The notes under the pieces were generated by a model. It did not search any database. It saw only the letters and a program-made list of their open reading frames with translations, and was not told where the DNA came from. From the NCBI GenBank assembly GCA_900316055.1, contig ONBK01000005.1, positions 115,570 to 179,569 on the forward strand: a DNA stretch of 64,000 bases, given 5' to 3'. The translations under genes and the position numbers were made by a program. Each line of letters starts with the position of its first letter. The first letter of the stretch is position 1. This stretch comes from an uncultured Bacteroidales bacterium (lineage in GTDB: Bacteria; Bacteroidota; Bacteroidia; Bacteroidales; P3). This document shows positions 34,871 to 45,430 of the stretch, in pieces.

Positions 34871-34901
34871 CAAAGATACGAACTTTTCCCGAACTGCCAA
34901 A
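34871..34901 (-). promoter_or_regulatory. promoter of rpmE2
   Basis: Minus-strand TTTG (34901-34898), a 19-nt spacer and TATCTTTG (34878-34871). It gives a leader of about 70 nt containing the hairpin. Confidence 0.7.
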
Positions 34902-35071
34902 ATATTTTTTTATACTAATGGCGAAATTTTCTTCTTCATCAGCATATTATGTTATCACATTTTTACGAAACGTGTGCTATTCCAAAGACATATCCATCGG
35001 GCGATTCCAGCGTGAGGTAGGCCTCCACATCCCAACCCGTGAGATAGCTATAACCTATAATCCATAACCCT

Positions 35072-35563
35072 TCACTGCACCTTGGTGTAAACGTAGGTAT
35101 CAGTGCCCATCACGCGCTCCATATCGGGGTTATCCGTATCGTGAGTGATGGTCTGGGTGGCGGCATCATAGATAAATTCGGCAGTTTCAACATATTCTTC
35201 TCCCGACCCAGCATCTGTCCGAATGATGGTAACCAGAATTTTGTTGTCTTGAGTGGTATAGGTGAAGTCGAACGTCCGCTCCCTCTCCTGATTGGCGGAG
35301 GGATGTTCAGGTACTTCAGCGACGATCATCTCGAAATACTCTCCATTCACTGTATCCTTGAAATCGAGTATGCTCTCAAGGTTGATGTAAATGGTGACAC
35401 CTTGTTGCACAAACGAGTTCTCCATCGTGCAGCGCCACGAGGTGCCCGCCAGACCCTCTACCGTTAAGGGGACAGGCTCGTTGTCTTTCTCGCAAGCGGA
35501 AAACATGGGGGTGAGGACTGATGCCACCAGCAGCATCGCAAAAAGTCTGAATGCTTTTTTCAT
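35072..35563 (-). CDS. lipoprotein, lipocalin-like
   Basis: 163 residues. Lipoprotein signal with FSAC (MKKAFRLFAMLLVASVLTPM, FSACEKD). The mature region (LAGTSWRCTMENSF, ILDFKDTVNGEYFEMIV, FIYDAATQTIT) shows the lipocalin-like strand pattern common in this order. A minus-strand TATCTTTG at 35704-35697 may drive it from about 135 nt upstream. Role unknown. Confidence 0.8.
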   Translation of the reverse strand: MKKAFRLFAMLLVASVLTPMFSACEKDNEPVPLTVEGLAGTSWRCTMENSFVQQGVTIYINLESILDFKDTVNGEYFEMIVAEVPEHPSANQERERTFDFTYTTQDNKILVTIIRTDAGSGEEYVETAEFIYDAATQTITHDTDNPDMERVMGTDTYVYTKVQ

Positions 35564-35771
35564 TTTTTGTTTTTTTTATTGTTAAACAAAAGTTTCTATA
35601 ATACAATACACATTTTTAGGGTGAAATATGACAGGTGGGGAGATTTTTTAATAACGGTATATTCTGCCATATTGTTTTTGTTCATTTTTCAATTTGCAAA
35701 GATACGAAGCATTTTTGGATTGGCAAAATATTTTTTATACAATAATCTGTTGCAGGAAGCGTTATGGGGGT

Positions 35772-36317
35772 ATGACAAAGACGATTTTTCTGGCCGGCGG
35801 GTGCTTCTGGGGCACACAGCACTACTTAGACCAAATCAACGGCATCATTGAGACCCAGACCGGTTTTGCCAACGGCAACGAAGAATACAAGGATCGTGTG
35901 GCGGCAGGCGACGGACCGAGCTACGAGGAGGTGTATACCGACACCACAGGCTTCGCCGAGACGGTGCGTGTGGTGTATGACGACGAGGTGCTGCCGCTGA
36001 AGAAACTCCTGGAACTCTATTTCCTCTGCATCGAGCCCACGTCAGTGAACCGTCAAGGGGAAGACGAAGGAACTCGCTACCGCACAGGCATCTATTATAT
36101 TGATGCCGAAGACCTCCCGACCATCATGGAGGTATACCGCCAGGTGGGACACGGCTATTCGAGTCCGCTGGCAGTGGAAGTGGAGCCGCTGCGGGTATTC
36201 CAGCCCGCCTCGGAGTACCATCAGGACTACCTGACAAAACATCCCGACGGCTACTGCCATCTACCTGAGGCTCTGTTCGAAATGGCAAGAAGGGCGAACA
36301 AGAAAGGTGAAAGGTGA
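35772..36317 (+). CDS. msrA: peptide-methionine (S)-S-oxide reductase
   Basis: 181 residues from ATG at 35772 (MTKTIFLAGGCFWG). The active-site Cys is in GGCFWG; GFANGNEEYKDRVAAGDGPSYEEV is a variant of the family's GY-x-GG region, and FQPASEYHQDYL closes the fold. It repairs oxidised methionine, with no signal peptide. The last codons (ANKKGER) run into a GGTGAAA heptamer array, so the C-terminus is repeat-derived. A tRNA-Leu follows. Confidence 0.93.
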   Translation: MTKTIFLAGGCFWGTQHYLDQINGIIETQTGFANGNEEYKDRVAAGDGPSYEEVYTDTTGFAETVRVVYDDEVLPLKKLLELYFLCIEPTSVNRQGEDEGTRYRTGIYYIDAEDLPTIMEVYRQVGHGYSSPLAVEVEPLRVFQPASEYHQDYLTKHPDGYCHLPEALFEMARRANKKGER

Positions 36318-36334
36318 AAGGTGTAAGGTGAAAG
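36303..36334 (+). repeat. GGTGAAA heptamer array after msrA
   Basis: Four GGTGAAA-type units in tandem, overlapping the msrA stop. Confidence 0.85.
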
Positions 36335-36362
36335 TTTTTTCTGCTATGTAAAAAAAAGTGCG

Positions 36363-36370
36363 TATCTTTG
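36363..36370 (+). promoter_or_regulatory. -7 box before tRNA-Leu
   Basis: TATCTTTG 30 nt upstream of the tRNA; no clear TTTG partner is seen. Confidence 0.5.
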
Positions 36371-36400
36371 CACGATTTTTCTGCCCGAAAAAAAAGCCAT

Positions 36401-36482
36401 GCGGATATGGCGTAATTGGTAGCCGCGCAAGACTTAGGATCTTGTTCCGAGAGGAGTGGGGGTTCGAGCCCCCCTATCCGCA
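36401..36482 (+). tRNA. tRNA-Leu (anticodon TAG)
   Basis: Acceptor GCGGATA/TATCCGC, discriminator A, anticodon TAG within CTTAGGA, and a long variable arm as in type II tRNAs. CCA is not encoded. Confidence 0.94.
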
Positions 36483-36485
36483 CAT

Positions 36486-36606
36486 CAGGTGAGAGGTGAA
36501 AGGTGAGAGGTGAAAGGTATAAAAGAACAGAAATGAAAACATATCGCAACAAAGAAGGTTTATGTGGAAGGCATTTCACCTTTCACCTTTCACCTTTCAC
36601 CTTGCT
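36486..36606 (+). repeat. inverted GGTGAAA / TTTCACC arrays around a start codon
   Basis: GGTGAGA/GGTGAAA units at about 36487-36516 and TTTCACC units at about 36577-36606 face each other. The start codon at 36533 lies in the loop between the two arms, and the second array is inside the signal-peptide coding region. Confidence 0.85.
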
Positions 36607-37849
36607 GTGCTTTCTTTTTTTGTTCGCGCACGCGCAGGCGAGTTATATTTTATTGCCGATGGACGACGTGCAGAAGAACCACCTGAAGGCCTACGGTGTA
36701 GCCTATTGGGCGCTGGAGCGTGAGGTGGAGGTAACCTGGCTGCTGAACTATCGCGGCGGCACTTTCATGATGAAGCATGCCGACGCCATCGAGCGTGAAT
36801 GCAAGTTGCGCGGCGTGACCTGCGAGGTGATTGCCGACGGGCAGAGCAGCGCCATCCTGAGCCATATCGCCGACCCGAGCGTGAATATGGATGCCGTGAA
36901 GCTGCAGAAAGCGCCGAAAATTGCAGTCTACTCACCGAAGAACAAGCTGCCGTGGGACGATGCGGTAACGCTGGTGCTCACCTATGCCGAGATACCCTAC
37001 GATGTGGTGTATGACGAAGAGGTGATGAGTGGCGTACTGCCCACCTACGACTGGCTGCACCTGCACCACGAGGACTTCACTGGACAGTACGGCAAATTCT
37101 GGGCCAACTACCGCAACCAGCAATGGTACATCGAGGATGTGCGCTTACAGGAAGCCACGGCACACAAACTGGGCTACAGCAAGGTGAGCCACCTGAAGCT
37201 GGCGGTGGCCAAGAAGATACGCGACTTCGTGATGGGCGGAGGGTTTCTCTTCGCCATGTGCTCGGCCCCCGACAGCTACGATGTAGCGCTGGCAGCCGAG
37301 GGTGTGGATATCTGCGCCGAGATGTTCGACGGCGACCCCATACAGCCCAACGCCCAGTCGGCTTTGGACTACAGCAAGTGTTTTGCCTTCAAAGATTTCC
37401 GCATCAGCACCAACCCTTCGGAGTATGAAATCTCGACCATCGACATCGACGACCGCACCCGCCAACAACGGGTGAACGAGAAGAACGACTTCTTCGTTCT
37501 CTTCGACTTCTCGGCAAAGTGGGACTGGGTACCGACGATGCTGACACAGAACCACACGCGCGTGGTTCACGGCTTCATGGGACAGACAACGGCTTTCCAT
37601 AGCGAAATGGTGAAGACGAGCTGCGTGATTCTGGGAGACAACAAAGAGCTGGGCGAGGTGCGCTACCTGCATGGCGACTACGGGAAAGGCACCTGGACTT
37701 TCCTCGGCGGACACGACCCCGAAGACTATCGCCACTTCATCGGCGACCCGCCGACCGACCTGTCCCTCTATCCCAACTCACCCGGATACCGATTAATTCT
37801 GAACAACATACTGTTTCCAGCAGCAAAGAAAGAAAAACATAAAACTTGA
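36533..37849 (+). CDS. conserved secreted Bacteroidota protein (often labelled asparagine synthetase B)
   Basis: 438 residues from ATG at 36533. An unusual signal peptide (MKTYRNKEGLCGRH, then FTFHLSPFTLLCFLFLFAHA) has a hydrophobic core partly encoded by TTTCACC repeats. The mature start SYILLPMDDVQKNHLKAYG, with WLLNYRGGTFMM, the HHEDFTGQYGKF segment and GGHDPEDYRHFIGDPPTDL, matches a conserved Bacteroidota family that databases often call asparagine synthetase B without support. No glutaminase or synthetase motif is visible. Function unknown; probably periplasmic. Confidence 0.85.
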   Translation: MKTYRNKEGLCGRHFTFHLSPFTLLCFLFLFAHAQASYILLPMDDVQKNHLKAYGVAYWALEREVEVTWLLNYRGGTFMMKHADAIERECKLRGVTCEVIADGQSSAILSHIADPSVNMDAVKLQKAPKIAVYSPKNKLPWDDAVTLVLTYAEIPYDVVYDEEVMSGVLPTYDWLHLHHEDFTGQYGKFWANYRNQQWYIEDVRLQEATAHKLGYSKVSHLKLAVAKKIRDFVMGGGFLFAMCSAPDSYDVALAAEGVDICAEMFDGDPIQPNAQSALDYSKCFAFKDFRISTNPSEYEISTIDIDDRTRQQRVNEKNDFFVLFDFSAKWDWVPTMLTQNHTRVVHGFMGQTTAFHSEMVKTSCVILGDNKELGEVRYLHGDYGKGTWTFLGGHDPEDYRHFIGDPPTDLSLYPNSPGYRLILNNILFPAAKKEKHKT

Positions 37850-37850
37850 C

Positions 37851-37880
37851 AAGGTGAAAGGTGAAAGGTGAGAGGTGATA
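37851..37880 (+). repeat. GGTGAAA heptamer array before the four-helix gene
   Basis: About four units just after the preceding stop. Inverted TTTCACC units at 38321-38351 lie on the other side of the four-helix gene. Confidence 0.8.
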
Positions 37881-37920
37881 ACACATTTAAAACAATAATA
37901 CAAAAACGACAAAAGCATTC

Positions 37921-38274
37921 ATGAGCAGAAGCCTATTACAGGACAAGAGTCTATTGTTTGCTGTACGCTGTGTAAATATGTATCGTTATTTGACAAACGA
38001 AAAAAAAGAGTATGTGCTAAGTAAACAAATGCTAAGAAGTGGTACCAGTATTGGTGCAAATATTACCGAAAGCCGAAATGCTCAAAGCGATGCTGATTTT
38101 ATAAGTAAATTATCGATTGCCTTAAAAGAGGCTGACGAAACTGCTTATTGGTTTGAACTGATGAAAATGACAGAGTATATTTCAGAAGAAGAATATGTTT
38201 CGGTTAATAACGATTTAGGAGAAATTGTTGCAATGCTTGTAACAACATTGAAAACTAAAAAAAATCAACTATGA
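37921..38274 (+). CDS. four-helix bundle protein (S23-like)
   Basis: 117 residues. LLFAVRCVNMYRYLTNEKKEY, then LSKQMLRSGTSIGANITESRNAQS and SKLSIALKEADETAYWFELM match the four-helix bundle family first noted in intervening sequences of 23S rRNA genes. Its function is unknown. The gene is much richer in A+T than its neighbours and is bracketed by inverted GGTGAAA arrays, which hints at insertion. Its TGA overlaps the next ATG (ATGA), so it is now coupled to the propeller gene. Confidence 0.9.
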   Translation: MSRSLLQDKSLLFAVRCVNMYRYLTNEKKEYVLSKQMLRSGTSIGANITESRNAQSDADFISKLSIALKEADETAYWFELMKMTEYISEEEYVSVNNDLGEIVAMLVTTLKTKKNQL

Positions 38275-39554
38275 AAATAATGCCTGTTCTATCGAGAGCA
38301 GTGATTGCGTTAGCAATACCTTTCACCTTTCACCTTTCACCTCTCACCTTGAATGCCCAAAATGGCATCTGGACGGTGTACGACACCCGTACGAGCGACA
38401 TCTGCGGCAACAATATCTCGGCCATCACGGCCGACGACAACCTGTTGTGGGCCGGTTCCTATCAGGGGCTCTGTCGTCTGAAAGGCAACACCTGGACCGA
38501 CTACGCCATGTTCAACGAGAAGTTGAAAGGGCAGTCGGTGAACTGCCTGATGGTGGACAAACGCGGCATTCTCTGGATTGGCACCGACGACTACGGTGTC
38601 ATTGAGTGGGACGGCACCACCTGGCAGGAGCACAGCGAGGAGACGCGCCGTCTGAAGATGAAGTTCGTCAAGGAGATTGTCATCGACCAGGACGAAGTGG
38701 TGTGGATTGGTGTGACGTTGGGCGGCGTGGTGCGCTACGACGGCCGCAGTTGGGAGAAGTTCACCCCCGACGACAGCGAGTTGCTGAGCGACTTCGTGCT
38801 CGACCTCGCCGTGGATCGTTCCAACCGCAAATGGATCACCACCAATGCCGGCATCAGTGTCTATGACGGCACACGCTGGAGCAGCTATACCCCATTCAAT
38901 TCGAACCTCCCCGACGCCATCGTACCCGCTATCGCCATCGACGCAAACGACGTGAAATGGTTCGGTACCCTCAGCGGACTGGCGCGCTTCGACGGCCGTA
39001 CATGGAAGGTGTGGAACACCAAGAACAGCCCCCTGCCCAACAACCAGGTGAACGATATCGCCATCGATGGCGACGGCCTGCTGTGGTTGGCCACCAACGA
39101 CGGTGTCGCCGTGTTCGACGGCGAGGACAACTGGGTGGTCTTCACCTCGAAAAACTGCAAGCTTCCCGCTGGCAACACCTACAAAGTGTGTCACGACAAC
39201 CGTGGAAACCACTGGTTCGGCAACGACAGCAAAGGGCTTTCGAAGCTCAGCGGTTTCACCATGCCCGCCAAGAGCACCCAAAGCGGTAGCCTTTCGTCAA
39301 CGTCTTACAACGACGGCCCCAGCGACGAGAACGTGCGCATCCAGCCCAATCTGGAGGAAGGCTACATCACCCTCACCATCGAGAGTCCTTCGGCACTCGT
39401 CACCTTTATCAACAAGGACGGCAAGACGGTGAAGACCGTCGACGGATACGTCAGCGGCAAGAAAATCAAAATCAACAAGATGCCCAAAGGCATGTACACC
39501 GTATCCGTGAAGACCATCCGTGGAGAGAAGAGAATTAAGTTTAATTTGAAATGA
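38271..39554 (+). CDS. secreted beta-propeller (Reg_prop-like) protein
   Basis: 427 residues. The signal peptide core (IPFTFHLSPLTLNAQ) is partly encoded by TTTCACC heptamers. Repeats of about 40-45 residues (DKRGILWIGTDDYGVIEWDG, then DANDVKWFGTLSGLARFDGR) are two-component-regulator propeller blades, about seven in all (30-320). The C-terminal part (TLTIESPSALVTFINKDGK, KINKMPKGMYTVSV) resembles a short T9SS-type tail. In Bacteroidota such propellers act as periplasmic sensor parts; here there is no kinase attached, so it is a free secreted propeller. Confidence 0.85.
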   Translation: MKIMPVLSRAVIALAIPFTFHLSPLTLNAQNGIWTVYDTRTSDICGNNISAITADDNLLWAGSYQGLCRLKGNTWTDYAMFNEKLKGQSVNCLMVDKRGILWIGTDDYGVIEWDGTTWQEHSEETRRLKMKFVKEIVIDQDEVVWIGVTLGGVVRYDGRSWEKFTPDDSELLSDFVLDLAVDRSNRKWITTNAGISVYDGTRWSSYTPFNSNLPDAIVPAIAIDANDVKWFGTLSGLARFDGRTWKVWNTKNSPLPNNQVNDIAIDGDGLLWLATNDGVAVFDGEDNWVVFTSKNCKLPAGNTYKVCHDNRGNHWFGNDSKGLSKLSGFTMPAKSTQSGSLSSTSYNDGPSDENVRIQPNLEEGYITLTIESPSALVTFINKDGKTVKTVDGYVSGKKIKINKMPKGMYTVSVKTIRGEKRIKFNLK

Positions 39555-39600
39555 GGAGTAAGGAGTAAAGAGAAAAGGAGTAGAGGAGTTAACAGTTGAA
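39552..39600 (+). repeat. AGGAGTA-type purine repeat
   Basis: Repeated GGAGTA/AGAG units between the propeller gene and dsbD. A similar AGATAAGAG array fills 41658-41697 before the C10 peptidase gene. Confidence 0.55.
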
Positions 39601-39618
39601 ATTGAACAAATCAGTTAT

Positions 39619-41661
39619 ATGAAGAAGCTTTCGTTATTCGTGTTGATGATGGCCGCGATGTTTGTGGCCAGCGCCCAGATGTTGGACCCCGCCAAGGTGT
39701 CGTGCAGCGTGAAAGAGACTTCGGCCACAGAGGCCGAGTTGGTCGTCACCGTGAAACTCGATGCCGGCTGGCACATGTATTCGCAGCACACCGACCCCAA
39801 CGGCCCGCTGCCCACGGAGTTCTCGTTCGAGAAGAGCAACGACTACGGCCTTGTAGGCAAAGTGATAGAGCCCAAGCCCCATGAGGAGAACGACCCCCTG
39901 TTCGGCTGCGTGGTGAAGTCGTTCAGCGGCAACGTGGTGTTCCGTCAGAAAATCAAGAAACTTTCGACGAAAGACTTCACCGTGAAAGGCACCATCAGCT
40001 ACCAACTCTGCAACAACGGTAGCTGCATCGCCCCCGAGGATCACGATATCTCCTTCAAGGTGAAGGGCGCCACAGAGGAAGTGGTCGTTGTGGAAGAACC
40101 TGTCGAGGACACGACCGCCTTGATTTCTGAGAACTCTGAGAATACTGAGTCTTCAGAAAATTCCGAAATCTCCGAAAGCACCCAAACCACCGAGAACACC
40201 GAGGCGCCCGAAGAGAAACAGAGCCTGCTGATGATATTCCTTATCGCCCTGGGTGGCGGCATCCTCACCATGTTCACCCCCTGCGTCTTCCCGATGATAC
40301 CGATGACGGTGAACTTCTTCATGCGTGGTGCTGAGAACAAGCGCAAGGGTCGCCGTCAGGCATGGGTCTTCGGCCTCTCCATCGTGCTTCTCTTTGCCGT
40401 GCTGGGTGCCATCCTGGCGCTCATCCTCGGACCCGAATCGCTCTACACCCTCGGAACCCACTGGATTCCCAACCTCATCTTCTTCGTCATCTTCTTCATC
40501 TTCGCCCTGAGTTTCTTCGGCCTCTTCGAAATCAAGATGCCCGAGAAATGGGTCAACTCCAGCGACGAACAAGCCGATAAAGGCGGATTCCTCGCCCCCT
40601 TCTTCATCGCCCTCACCACCGTGCTGGTCTCCTTCAGCTGCACAGGTCCCATCCTCGGTGCCGCTTTGGTGGGTCTCACCACCAGCACCACCGACCGCTG
40701 GGTGTCGCTCATCACCATGCTGGGCTTCGGTATCGGCTTCGCCGCCCCCTTCACCCTGCTGGCCATGTTCCCCCAGTTCCTCAAGAATATGAAGAGTGGC
40801 GGCTGGCTCAACACCGTCAAGGTGGTCTTCGCCTTCCTCGAGCTGGCTTTCGGATTGAAATTCCTCCAGCAGGCCGACCTCTACTGCGACTGGGGTCTAC
40901 TGCCGCGCGACATCTATCTGGCGCTGTGGATCGTCATCTTCGGCATGCTGGGCTTCTACCTGCTTGGCAAGCTGCGCTTCAAAGGCGACGACCCCGTGGA
41001 GCGTATCGGCACCGGCCGTCTGATGGTCGCCATCATCGACTTAGCCTTCGTGGTTTACATGATTCCCGGCCTCTGGGGTGCCGACCTCAAGGGACTCTCG
41101 GGCTTCCTACCCCCGATGTCGAGCCAGAGCTTCTCCATCCAGAAAGTGGTCAGCGAATTCAGCGGCAACGACGAGACGGGCCTTCCCAAAGACCGCAAAT
41201 ATGTCGAACTCGCCGAGCATACCCCGCTGGGCTTCGAGACCTTCTTCGACCTCAACGAAGCCAAGGCCTACGCCCGTCAGGTAGGCAAACCCATCTTTAT
41301 CGACTTCACCGGCAAGACCTGCGCCAACTGCCGTGAGATGGAGCACTATGTGTGGCCCGATGCCGAAGTGAAGCGCATCCTCAACGAAGACTACGTGATG
41401 GTCTCGCTCTACTGCGACGCCAACACCATCGAACTGCCCGAAAGCGAATGGGTCACCAACGACAAGGGACGCACCCTCACCTCGCTCGGACAAAAGAATC
41501 TCAACTACCAGAAGACCGCCTTCAACATGAACGCGCAACCCTACTATGTCGTCATCGATGCCGACGGCACCATCCTCACCAAGGAGAACTACAAGTACGA
41601 CCGCGACGTGCAGAAATTCGTCAACTGGCTCAACGAAGGAAAGAGCAACTTCAAGAGATAA
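39619..41661 (+). CDS. dsbD: thiol:disulfide interchange protein DsbD-like
   Basis: 680 residues. Signal peptide 1-19; an N-terminal DsbD-alpha/DsbC-like domain (about 20-150, AGWHMYSQHTDPNGPLP); an acidic Ser/Glu/Asn linker (about 172-200, made by TCTGAGAA-type repeats); an eight-helix membrane domain with the redox cysteines in FTPCVFPM and FSCTGPILG; and a C-terminal thioredoxin domain with CANC (FTGKTCANCREME). It carries electrons from cytoplasmic thioredoxin to periplasmic proteins. Complete and of usual length for Bacteroidota. Confidence 0.93.
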   Translation: MKKLSLFVLMMAAMFVASAQMLDPAKVSCSVKETSATEAELVVTVKLDAGWHMYSQHTDPNGPLPTEFSFEKSNDYGLVGKVIEPKPHEENDPLFGCVVKSFSGNVVFRQKIKKLSTKDFTVKGTISYQLCNNGSCIAPEDHDISFKVKGATEEVVVVEEPVEDTTALISENSENTESSENSEISESTQTTENTEAPEEKQSLLMIFLIALGGGILTMFTPCVFPMIPMTVNFFMRGAENKRKGRRQAWVFGLSIVLLFAVLGAILALILGPESLYTLGTHWIPNLIFFVIFFIFALSFFGLFEIKMPEKWVNSSDEQADKGGFLAPFFIALTTVLVSFSCTGPILGAALVGLTTSTTDRWVSLITMLGFGIGFAAPFTLLAMFPQFLKNMKSGGWLNTVKVVFAFLELAFGLKFLQQADLYCDWGLLPRDIYLALWIVIFGMLGFYLLGKLRFKGDDPVERIGTGRLMVAIIDLAFVVYMIPGLWGADLKGLSGFLPPMSSQSFSIQKVVSEFSGNDETGLPKDRKYVELAEHTPLGFETFFDLNEAKAYARQVGKPIFIDFTGKTCANCREMEHYVWPDAEVKRILNEDYVMVSLYCDANTIELPESEWVTNDKGRTLTSLGQKNLNYQKTAFNMNAQPYYVVIDADGTILTKENYKYDRDVQKFVNWLNEGKSNFKR

Positions 41662-41700
41662 AAGATAAGAGATAATAGTTAAGAGTTTAGAGTTACCATA

Positions 41701-43521
41701 ATGAAAAAGACCATCCTGCTGATAGCCGCCTTCTTTACCTTTGCGGCAACTGCCATTGCTCAAACGGTGAGCACGGAACTGGCACAAACTGTGGCCACCC
41801 GATTCTGGAACAGCTACCGCCCCGCCGATGTCAAACCCGCCACCTCAGTGACCGCCCTACCCTTCTCCGAGTTGCAGCATCTCCACATCTTCGATGTGAA
41901 TAACGGAGAAGGCTTCGTCATCGTCTCCGGCGACCAGCGTGTGCGCCCCATCCTTGCCTACTCGTTTTCCACCCCCGCCTCAGAAAACCTCAACTCCGAG
42001 GTGGGCTATTGGCTGCACGGCTATGAGGCACAGATTGCCGAAGTGGCCAAAAGCGATATGCCGCTACAAGAGAGTTCGTTGCAACAATGGGAAGGACTGA
42101 TACTCTCCTGCAACGACGAACCTGTGGGTTCATTGCAGGCCATCCCCGCCTTGATGACCACCCGTTGGAATCAGAGCAATCCCTACAACACCCTCTGTCC
42201 CTACGATTCGGCGAACCACCTCCGCACTGTCGTGGGCTGCGTGGCCACCGCGATGGCTCAGATTATGCGCTACTGGAGCTATCCCGCCTATGGTCAAGGT
42301 AGCCACACCTACCACAGTCGTCTCGGCGAAATCAGCGCCGACTTCGAGAGCACCTCCTATCTGTGGCATATCATGCCTAATGTCTGCAACGAATTCTCGC
42401 AGGAAGCGCAAATCACCGCCACCGCCACCATCTCGTCCCATTGCGGTGTCGCCGTCGACATGATGTACGGTCCCAGCAGCGGTGCCTATTCTAAATGCGG
42501 TCCTTGGTCCGACCGCTGCGCCGTCTCCGCCTTCGTAGACAACTTCAAATACGACTCCACAATCGCCTTCAACAATCGCGATGATATCGACGATGCCTCC
42601 TGGATAGCAATCCTCGACAACGAACTCGATCACCGTCGCCCGGTCTACTACCACGGTTCCGACTCCACCGGCGGACACGCCTTCGTACTCGACGGCTCCG
42701 ACCTCGAAGGACGCTACCACTTCAACTGGGGCTGGGGCGGTTCCTATGACGGCTTCTACACCGTCGATAACCTGGCCCCCGGCAGCGGCGGTGCCGGCGG
42801 CAACGCCACCTACACCTTCAACCAGGGACAGGGCATCATCTACAACATCAAGCCCGCCTTTGTCGAAGTGTTCGACACCGTCGACTACCAAGACTCCATC
42901 TGCGAGAACACCCAGTATGTCCAATTCAGAGACTACAACCTGCTGGTATACAACGTAGCCAACCGCGACACCCTGCTGCACCACCTCGACACCGTGTTCC
43001 GCTACCACCTGAAAGTCATCCAGAAGAAAAAACTCTACCTCAACCCCAACAACGGAGAAGAAGCTTTGATGAAGACCTATTGTCCCGCCGATGGCTACAC
43101 CTTCCCCGAATGTACGTTCAGCAAGAGGAACTGCATGTTCACCGGCTGGTGCCGCAACCGCGAAGGCAACAACATCATCTACCAGCCCGGCGAGACGGCC
43201 TACTTCAACAACAGCCCCACCTTCTACGCCCTCTGGATAGACACCACAGCCTCCCAAGTCATCGACGACAACGAAATGACCGAAGGCATCCGTCTCTGGC
43301 CCAACCCCACTTCCGGCGAGTTGTACATCACCCTTGAGATGGGACATGATGCACAGGTATTCGTCATCGACGCTGCGGGACGCATCGTGATACGAGAGAA
43401 CTACCCCAACCTGATGAGCGGGCACACCAAAATCTCGCTGCAGCAGCTTCCTGCCGGCAGCTATACGGTGCAGGTGAAGACCGAGATGGGCATTTATAAC
43501 CGACGTATAATCAAACAGTAG
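41701..43521 (+). CDS. C10 family (streptopain-like) cysteine peptidase with T9SS C-terminus
   Basis: 606 residues. Signal peptide 1-20; an N-terminal Spi-like propeptide (about 25-130, FSELQHLHIFDVNNGEGFVIVSGD); a C10 catalytic domain with the active Cys in TVVGCVATAMAQIMRYW near 180 and the His in GGHAFVLDGS near 323; then GWGGSYDGFY. An InlB B-repeat-like segment (about 440-515, CMFTGWCRNREGN) follows. The end (LWPNPTSGELYITLEM, VIDAAGRIV, LPAGSYTVQV) is a type A T9SS sorting domain. It is a secreted protease related to periodontain, interpain and SpeB. Confidence 0.93.
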   Translation: MKKTILLIAAFFTFAATAIAQTVSTELAQTVATRFWNSYRPADVKPATSVTALPFSELQHLHIFDVNNGEGFVIVSGDQRVRPILAYSFSTPASENLNSEVGYWLHGYEAQIAEVAKSDMPLQESSLQQWEGLILSCNDEPVGSLQAIPALMTTRWNQSNPYNTLCPYDSANHLRTVVGCVATAMAQIMRYWSYPAYGQGSHTYHSRLGEISADFESTSYLWHIMPNVCNEFSQEAQITATATISSHCGVAVDMMYGPSSGAYSKCGPWSDRCAVSAFVDNFKYDSTIAFNNRDDIDDASWIAILDNELDHRRPVYYHGSDSTGGHAFVLDGSDLEGRYHFNWGWGGSYDGFYTVDNLAPGSGGAGGNATYTFNQGQGIIYNIKPAFVEVFDTVDYQDSICENTQYVQFRDYNLLVYNVANRDTLLHHLDTVFRYHLKVIQKKKLYLNPNNGEEALMKTYCPADGYTFPECTFSKRNCMFTGWCRNREGNNIIYQPGETAYFNNSPTFYALWIDTTASQVIDDNEMTEGIRLWPNPTSGELYITLEMGHDAQVFVIDAAGRIVIRENYPNLMSGHTKISLQQLPAGSYTVQVKTEMGIYNRRIIKQ

Positions 43522-43541
43522 AAAAATAATTAAAAGAAAAA

Positions 43542-43573
43542 TTTGGCCGATTCGGAAAATGTTCGTACTTTTG
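43542..43573 (+). promoter_or_regulatory. promoter upstream of the initiator tRNA
   Basis: TTTG at 43542-43545, a 20-nt spacer, TACTTTTG at 43566-43573. The region from there to the tRNA (about 105 nt) carries GGTTATGGGTTA repeats and no ORF. Confidence 0.65.
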
Positions 43574-43679
43574 CACCCGATTTCCATGAGAGGTTATGGG
43601 TTAGAAGTTATGGGTTATTGACGGCTGTCGCACCCATTATCATAACCAACAAACAACACCTTTCAAAGAAATAAGAGAG

Positions 43680-45268
<1,589 letters not shown>

Positions 45269-45285
<17 letters not shown>

Positions 45286-45430
45286 AATATTTTTCCTCCT
45301 TATATTTCTCTGTTATTATCTGTTGTTCCGCCATAATCTCCAATGTTCTCAAAATCTCTTTGACCTGTTCATCGTCGTAGGCTCGTTTTCCTTTGTTTAA
45401 TATTTTCTTCGCTTTAGTTAAACTAATCAT
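45269..45430 (-). CDS. small protein coupled to the serine recombinase
   Basis: 53 residues starting at 45430 (MISLTKAKKILNKGKRAYDD), followed by EQVKEILRTLEIMAEQQI. Its stop lies 17 nt inside the recombinase gene. Short proteins of this LTKAKKILNK / DEQVKEI type sit before recombinases in Bacteroidota elements and could be a directionality or control factor; that role is inferred. One amphipathic helical unit, no membrane segment. Confidence 0.72.

Noticed and set aside
34963-35059. Short minus-strand reading frame ending WDVEAYLTLESPDGYVF, after the lipoprotein gene
   Set aside because: It looks protein-like and may be the last piece of a deleted gene, but has no start and only about 30 codons, so it is not listed as a gene.
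36533-37849. Asparagine synthetase activity for the secreted protein
   Set aside because: No glutaminase Cys at the N-terminus and no ATP-pyrophosphatase motif; the label is inherited from database naming.
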